From assembly GCA_029339505.1 (NCBI GenBank), contig JAQISU010000251.1:1204001-1268000 (forward strand): DNA of 64,000 nt, written 5' to 3'. Both the position numbers and the translations under genes were made by a program. The stretch is from Unio delphinus (taxonomy: Eukaryota; Mollusca; Bivalvia; Unionida; Unionidae). Below, piece by piece: positions 1 to 64,000 of this stretch; within the stretch, counting starts at the first letter, position 1; each line of letters starts with the position of its first letter. The notes under the pieces were generated by a model. It worked only from the letters and a program-made list of their open reading frames with translations. It had not been told where the DNA came from and did not search any database.

Positions 1-56999
<56,999 letters not shown>

Positions 57000-57539
57000 G
57001 TAAGTATTTAGCTTTTTGCTAGCCTTGTTACCTGGGCTATTTTAGATGTGTTACCCATTTTGTACCATGCTCCATTTTAGCTGTTTTACCCATTTTGTTT
57101 TGCCATGCATTGTGTGTATTTTTGTATTTTACTTTTTTTGTGCTGCTGAACCCATCCCTTGAATGCTACTGTGCTTTTTTCTCATTGGACAAACTTTATG
57201 ATGTCTCTAGGGACAGCATTCATATAAATAGTTTCAAAACAAATAACTTCTTATATTACCTTTAAATGACCTATTGTATTTTATTTTTGCAATATATCAT
57301 CCTTATATCAGATAGTAATTAATTCATTTAAGACCCATTTAGTTTGAGCACTAGTCTGGTACCCTTATCTTTGAAACAAATGTTGGACCTTATTTTAATG
57401 GATTGAAGGTCAGGGTAGCAGACTATCCATGTGTGGAAATATGGAAAACACACAGCTTTAGTCACTTATTTGCACAGTCTGTTCAAATAATTTCTTAATT
57501 TCAACATATAAAGTTACGGATTTAAGGTCATTAGCTCCC

Positions 57540-58640
57540 TACTTGATAAAGTCAGTGGAGCCCAGTAGTAATCACATTAACTTGTCTATCCATTCTTCTA
57601 CCCATCAATGATCTGATTCTGTAAGGTAACATTGCTATGAATTATGGGATTGTACTTTCTCTTCAGCTTTATGCTGATGAGACCTCAAAAGTTCAATTTC
57701 CAGCCTTCTGTATAATTTAGAGGTGTTATGGTTCCTGACTGCCCTTTCTCCTCACTTTAATTTTTGCAGCATAATTTTAATTAGGATTGGGTGATTTGAA
57801 ACAGATGTTTCTGCAGATCCCTATTGATGAGATCTTAATTGAGTTGATTTTTCAATGTTCTGTGACATCTTGTATGGGATTCAAACTCCACTGATTGGAC
57901 TTTGCCATAACTTTGGTTTCTGCTTTGTAAGTTCACCAAGTTTTGCTGCTTTTCAATTAAATTTGGTTTATGGCTTTACATTGATCAGACTTTGTAACGA
58001 ATTCAAGCATTCCTCCTCATATACAGGAGTTGTAATCCATGATTAATTGCCTTCTCACTTGTGTAGCAGCAAAACTTAATCAAGGACTATTGTTTGATAT
58101 GAGCTTAATGTTGATGAGATCTCGAATAATTTTTGTTTTCAGCATTTCACAATATTATTGACAGGTGTTATGCCCCATGCCTGTCCACCATACAGAATAT
58201 ACAGTATTAGTTGCCATGAATTGTCACAGTTTTGGATCTGAAGAAAATTTAATTTGTGACTTTATATTGAATTGAACTTGTACGAGTTTACTTTCCAGAA
58301 TTCCCCACAGCATTTACAGGAGTCATCTCTCCTGATTACCTGCACTTCTCACTTTTTTATTCAGCAGCTTAACTTAACCAAGAATACTTCGATTAAGTTT
58401 AATTTTGTAATGAAGCTTCTGTTGATGAAACTTTGAAGGTGTTGTTTCTAGTAATTTAGAAGATTTTAACAGGAGTCCTGTCCAAGACTTTGGTTTCAGT
58501 TGGATTTCAGTAACTTTGGCTTGCAACTGTATCTTGATGCGACTTGGAAATTGCTTCAGCATTCCACAATATTATTTAGAGGAGTTGTGTCCTATTAATT
58601 TTGCTTTTTGCATCATAACTTAAAGCGTTTTGAATTAAAA
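57540..58640 (+). repeat. Highly diverged repeat, roughly 150-280 bp spacing
   Basis: Recurring order TTGATGAGA(C/T)CT, then CAGCATTC-ACAATATTAT-ACAGGAGTTGTG, then CTTCTCACTT-GCAGCA-AACTTAATCAAGGA, near 57671, 57829, 58110, 58423 and 58538. Boundaries are not definable by eye. Confidence 0.55.
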
Positions 58641-58674
58641 AAAAATTAGTTTGGACTTTTTATATGTGCTTTTT

Positions 58675-58867
<193 letters not shown>

Positions 58868-59449
58868 TTAGCTTGAATTAATGTTTAGGACAAATGACTT
58901 AGACCCAATTTTGCTAGTGTAGTTTCTGCTAGTGTAGTTCGGTTACGATTCATAGAGCCTTTTGCGACAAAAAAAATTAATCTTTTTTCTCGAATTAGAT
59001 TTTTATTATTACCTAGATCTTGTATGCAGTAGCAAAATATAAAGATGTTTCTACCATTTTTGTGCTTTTGAGTAAGGGCTGTTTCTGTAAAACACACCAG
59101 GGACCAAGAGAAGGCACTTTTAATGTTGGGTTGTCACCAATATGTGCAATTTAGAATATTCTTATTGCTTTAATATGAATTATTTGAAATCAACATATTC
59201 TGGCATATATATTTAAAACACTGTCTGTCCTGGGTACCATGTGTGTTTAAATGGAACGGTCCTAAAATAGGATATAAGAAAATCAGAGTTGTTGTACATT
59301 CTAGCTTTGTGATTCCAAGAATGTTACATTCTGATATTCTGGTGAAACATTAATTAAATTTTATTTCCTTACTGTCTTATTATTACTTTGTTTTTATAGA
59401 ACAACATGCTCTAAACAGAATTCAGTGAAAGTAACAACTTGTACATTTG

Positions 59450-60175
59450 TATAGTAATCTATGTGCAGGTTAATACTTATTTTGGATTGTAATCAGCAAT
59501 GGGAATATGTGTTTTGGATTGTAATCAGCAATGGGAATATGAGTGGGAACTTGATCAGTAATGGGAATATATGTTTTGGATTGTAATCAGTAATGGGAAT
59601 ATGTGTTTTGGATTGTAATCAGCAATGGGAATATGTGTTTTGGATTGTAATCAGCAATGGGAATATGAGTGGGAACTTGATCAGTAATGGGAATATGTGT
59701 TTTGGATTGTAATCAGCAATGGGAATATATGTTTTGGATTGTAATCAGCAATGGGAATATGTGTTTTGGATTTTAGTCAGCAATGGGAATATGTGTTGTG
59801 AATTTAATCAGCATTTTTAATATGTGTTGGGAATTTAATTAGCAATGGGAATACATATCGGGAATTTAATCAGCAATGGGAATATGAGTGGGAACCTAAT
59901 CAGCAATGGGAATATGTGTTTTGGATTGTAATCAGCATTGGGAATATGAGTGGGAACTTAATCAGCAATGGGAATATATGTTTGGATTGTAATGAGAAAT
60001 GTGAATAGGTGTTGTGAATTTAATCAGCAATGGGAATATGTCTTTTGGAATATAATCAGAAATGGGAATATGTGTTTTGGATTGTAATCAGCAATGGGAA
60101 TATGGGCTGTGAATTTAATTAGCTATGGGAATATGTGTTTAGGATTGTTATTACCAATTGGAATATGTGTTGATG
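59450..60175 (+). repeat. Minisatellite F, 32-bp monomer, about 22 copies
   Basis: Unit ATATGTGTTTTGGATTGTAA + TCAGCAATGGGA, interspersed with a shorter form ATATGAGTGGGAACTTGATC. The right edge decays. Confidence 0.95.
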
Positions 60176-60229
60176 TGTCTTGAAAGTATCTGCTGTGCTA
60201 AATTAACTGTGTTACATCAGAGGTGTTAA

Positions 60230-60660
60230 AGTTGCTATGTTTAATTAAATTATATTAAGTCTACTATATTAAATGAGTTAAATAAAACATTAAATCTGAT
60301 ATCTTAAATAGACTATATTATAGCTGCAGTGTTAAATAGAAATATGTTAAATTAGCAATATGTTAGATGTTCTGTTAAGTCAGCGATGTTGAATTTGCAT
60401 ATACTAAAACTGATTTTCTTAATTAGCTGTTAAATTTGCTATGTCGCAAATCAACTGTTAAATCATATGTCATAAATCATCAATGTTAAATCATCTGTTG
60501 TGTTAGGTCATTTGTTTTATATCAGATATGTCATATATAATCAATGTTAAATCATCTATGTTATATAAATTGTGTTATATCAGATATGTCATAAATCAGC
60601 TATATATAAAGTCAGCCATGTTCAACTGGCTATGCTAAATCAGCTATGAAAAATGTTGAC
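60230..60660 (+). repeat. Degenerate short AT-rich repeat
   Basis: Variants of TTAAATCA(G/T)CTATGTTA and TATATCAGATATGTCATAAA recur irregularly. Confidence 0.6.
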
Positions 60661-61317
60661 TGATTTTGATATCCAGAAAAATGATGGAGTATAATGAAGA
60701 AGAAAATGTGACAAAGAACAAAGACATTGAAACAAGTTTGGTGCTGCCCCTCATAAATTAGAGATGTCTGAAAAATAAAATGAGAGAACTGCCAAGCGTT
60801 TAATTGTAACTTTAATAGGTAGAAAGAAGATGTAGTAAATATCATAGCCAATAGCTTTAATTTCCTTAATTCTCATTTGCATATTATGATTGTGATTTCC
60901 CTAAATCGGCCACTCTGTGATATGGTCTCTTCAAACTGCTTTTATTTTGGTCCCACTATGGCCATATAGATTCTAGTCACACTTCTGCATGGTGCTCCAT
61001 TAATTGGATTTAAAAATTAGACCCAAATTGTGTCTGATTTAAGAAAGTTCCCATATGCTAATAAACGGTTATGTCTTTTTTAAGACTTAAAGTTTGGCTA
61101 GTTTTGATTGATCTTTAGATAGTTGGTCTCTTTATGATCCCTTTAGAATGCTTATATTCAGAGAGTTGTTTAATATTAATTAAAATATACCTAAAAAAGA
61201 AGCTATTTAAAGTGCACATTAAGTGCATATTTACTATTAAACTTCAAATTTGGAAGGTTTGTTATTTCATCCTAAAATACTTAAAATTGAACTTTTTAAT
61301 ATAATAAAGATTTTTTA

Positions 61318-61594
61318 AAAACAATTTAGTAGGGGCCCCGAGTGGCTGAGTGGTCTAAAGCGCTGTTCATTATGGATCACTGCCATCTCACCTCTGTCTG
61401 CATGGGTTCAAGTCTCAGATTCGGCCAATATGGTTATGTGAGAAAGCTTGCCAGTAGCTTCTTGTGGGTTGGCGGTTCTTACCGGGGGTTTTCCGGGTTC
61501 TTCCATCATTAATACTGGCCACCATGTATAGCCTATATTGTGCTGAAAAATGGCGTTAAACCATAAAAAACTTAACAGACAAAACAATTTAGTA
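61318..61594 (+). mobile_element. tRNA-derived SINE, family B, copy 4, with 14-bp target-site duplication
   Basis: Body 61332-61580. The duplication AAAACAATTTAGTA lies at 61318-61331 and 61581-61594. The full-length head begins GGGGCCCCGAGTGGCTGAGT, box B GGTTCAAGTCTC. Confidence 0.96.
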
Positions 61595-62984
61595 AATTCA
61601 TCATGCTAGTGACATGGAAGTGTGTGATTGGCTCATTTGCTTTACATTTATTTTAAGCTATATTCCTGCAAACATCATGAATACATTCTTTTAGAACTCA
61701 ACTGTCTTACAATACATTTTAATCTGTGGTATTCAATGTTTTTGTTCACCTTAAAACAAATGTGTGTGGATGATTTGTTCTTGAGTATGGTTTATTATAT
61801 CAAACATCTTAATCATTTATTTCCAGAGGCAAATTTCTATTTTGGCATGATGGTAATGGTGAGAGAATGTATTTGATTTAATGAAAATAATATTATTTTA
61901 ATATTTATTTTAATGTTGATGTTTTGATTTTTTTTCCTCCTGTGTATTGATTTTTATATCATTTAAATTCTGAGTTAATGATTGTCTTTTAAGCATGGTT
62001 ATATTGTTTTGGTGATAAGATGTAAAAAATTTGGCATGCTTGAGATACAAGAATTGTGTACTTAATTTTCTTGAAAGAATTAATTAGTATATTGAACTTT
62101 ATGCTTTTTATGAAATATAATTTCACTTAATTGAAGAACCTCCATACAGTCTTAATATTTAAGTATTGGAATAGGTAAATATTTATACCCATTTTGTACA
62201 TATTGTTTTATAATATTTTGTCTTTAAGAATGCAGTTATTCTTTACACTTGTAGATGGTGTTACATGTACTTATCTCCAAACATTCATGCTTTACAATAT
62301 TTTTATATGAACTTTTCTTTTTTAAATTGTGATTACGCACTTATTGAATAAAGTCACTTTTCATATGCCTTTGCACAGCATAACCTTGTGCTGTTGTGCT
62401 GTAAAGCATTCACAGGCTTTAATCTTTGCTTTTGTGCAAGTTTTATTACAACTGTTATATAAGCTTAAAAGATAGTGTAGAGGAAAAGCTGATACAGTTC
62501 TAATTTGTTTCCATAAATTCATTGCTGTCAGCTTTTGTCCAGATAAAAAAAAGTAAGTACTCTACATTAGAATCTTAGATTAACTTGTATTTTCTGTGTC
62601 TGTCACCTAATGATGACCACCTGCAAGAGCGAGGACGTAGAATAGATGCATTGTGCTTTCCTGTGTGTCCCAAGAAGTAACCATTTGAGACCGGGGCCAT
62701 ACCTTCTCAGTGGTTAGCCTGCAGGTTTGGACCATTATCTCAGTCCTGATCAGTTGGCTTTGTGTTTTCTTTGCAGAGGCACTTTATTCTGAGCATCAAG
62801 TATCCTACTTGTGCTGCTATGGCATGAAATACCAAACCAAATTGTCCAGCTGTAAGCAGCCTAGATATTGATCAGCACATTGTAAATTCAATACCACGAC
62901 ATTGCGTGTGCTGTTTGCAGTTGCGTGGACCTATGACTCAACTAATATAATATCTGAAAGTTTTTAAATGACATAGTTGCTTGT

Positions 62985-63170
62985 TCATTGTTTTTAATGG
63001 CACTGTCAACATATTACTGGCTAAATCATGCTGAAGAAATGAGAGGAAAGTGTCTTACCCAAGGACTCAACCAATGCAGCCAACCCAGGCTTGCTTGGGC
63101 AGGCACTGAGCCCTTGGATTATGAGTCTGACAATCTATCGACTGAGCTACCACAGCTACCAATATTGTGC
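62985..63170 (-). mobile_element. Minus-strand tRNA-derived SINE-like sequence (family C)
   Basis: On the minus strand, GGTAGCTCAGTCGATAGATT (box A-like), then GTCAGACTCATAATCCAAGG (tRNA-Met-like anticodon region with CAT), then a roughly 40-base insert before a box B-like GGTTGAGTCCT, and GGGTAAGACACTT. The insert and the missing acceptor stem exclude a functional tRNA gene. Confidence 0.6.
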
Positions 63171-63399
63171 ATATCTGCAATTTATGTATCTATAAAGTTA
63201 TGACAATAACATTTAAGCTTAAAGTTTGGCAGACTAAAGTACAGGCAAAAGTTAGAATAAAACAAAACTGTGATTTTCATGTAATAATTTTTGTATACAC
63301 AATGCAAGCTGACATTCTTTAGATTTTTTAATTTGATAATTTAAATGCCTGCCATAATGTGGAGTGTATGTTATGATGACCATCCACCTGTTCCAGTTT

Positions 63400-64000
63400 T
63401 GGTTTTGCACAATAACTTTGAGTTGTCCACCATTAATAGTTACCAGATTTTGTGGATGGATTGCACTTTTGGTCAGGAAGAACCTGCTCAGGTTCAAAAT
63501 ATAAACTGCAAAATATCTCTGTCACAGTAATAAAATGATTCTTGTTTGGTAATTCTGGATTTTGCGCAATCTGCAGTTGCCAAACTATATGGATGGGATA
63601 AATAAACAGGCAAAGGTTTAGAAGTCAAGGTGACAAAGAGAAAAATGGCTTCTGAATAACTCATATTCTTAGCCATTTACATTTGCTTGACATTGTGGCA
63701 AGAAAAGCCTTATTTATTTCAGTATCCAGATGTCAAGCTCACTGACGGAAAGAAGAAGTTTCGACACAATGACTTGAGCTTTCTGACTTTCTGACAAAAA
63801 AAAATTTACCAAACCTTGTGGATGGCATGCACTTTGATAATGAAGATCCACATTGATTTTGGGCTTTAAAAGATCAGAAGTCAAGGTCACTGACTGAAGA
63901 CTAAAAGAATAAAATGGCTTCTACACAGTAACAATAGTTCTACAACATACTGATACTAGTCTTTGTGGATTGATTGCATCTTGAGTAAGAAAGAAACAAG
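63400..64000 (+). repeat. Dispersed AGGTCA-type repeat, tandem diverged copies
   Basis: Three or more units marked by TTTGTGGATG(G/A) (63451, 63818 and 63962), TCAAGGTCACTGACTGAA, AAATGGCTTCT-ACA and CACTTT-GGT phrases. It runs off the window end. Confidence 0.65.

Noticed and set aside
57660..58560. Hammerhead ribozyme core (CTGATGAG) in the diverged repeat
   Set aside because: Copies carry TTGATGAGATCT-type sequence, but no stem II with a following GAAA and no closing stems I/III could be drawn.
62985..63170. Possible tRNA-Met gene on the minus strand
   Set aside because: A CAT anticodon-like stretch is present, but a roughly 40-base insert separates the anticodon arm from box B and no acceptor stem pairs. 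SINE-like.

Overview
The window is eukaryotic nuclear DNA: AT-rich, intron-dominated, full of decayed transposons, with no compact operons or long ORFs. The mix of tRNA-derived SINEs, non-LTR and pogo fragments, and a very large LDLa gene points to an invertebrate, most likely a lophotrochozoan and probably a bivalve mollusc. The phylum is inferred; no species-diagnostic sequence was identified.

One gene on the + strand occupies positions 1 to 57000 and is open at both ends. I assembled 20 exons by hand. All have GT/AG borders, and the reading frame stays open across all 19 junctions for about 784 residues. Seventeen exons each encode one LDL-receptor class A (LDLa) module (the first is cut by the window edge). 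One encodes an atypical four-cysteine module. Two together encode a fibronectin type III (FN3) domain. The order is LDLa x4, FN3, LDLa, 4-Cys module, LDLa x12. Every border is phase 1 except the intron inside the FN3 domain, which is phase 0. The best family match is the N-terminal LDLa region of a perlecan-like basement-membrane proteoglycan (HSPG2/trol/unc-52 type). No SEA, Ig, laminin-G, YWTD or EGF exon is visible, so this assignment is provisional.

Introns make up about 96% of the gene. Several carry their own minisatellite with an unrelated monomer: 39 bp (4.4-5.06 kb), 43/56 bp with a 564-bp higher-order repeat (10.74-13.96 kb), 72 bp with a 574-bp higher-order repeat (35.3-37.6 kb), 50 bp in about 132 copies (41.8-48.47 kb), 46-52 bp (49.3-51.1 kb), and 32 bp after the last exon (59.45-60.18 kb). 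The 50-bp array runs into the splice acceptor of the next exon, whose acceptor motif matches the monomer except for the final base.

Mobile elements include four copies of one tRNA-derived SINE (two with clear target-site duplications), two copies of a second SINE, two minus-strand SINE-like sequences, two LINE 3' fragments, a pogo transposase relic, a 1964-bp TA-flanked pogo-type element with an N-to-C fused mini-ORF, and a 1368-bp element with inverted repeats of roughly 80 bp and an unrecognised 119-codon ORF. A dispersed AGGTCA-containing repeat recurs in many introns. From 57.0 to 64.0 kb no exon was found; this is the next intron or sequence beyond the gene. No rRNA, functional tRNA, CRISPR or bacterial-type feature is present.
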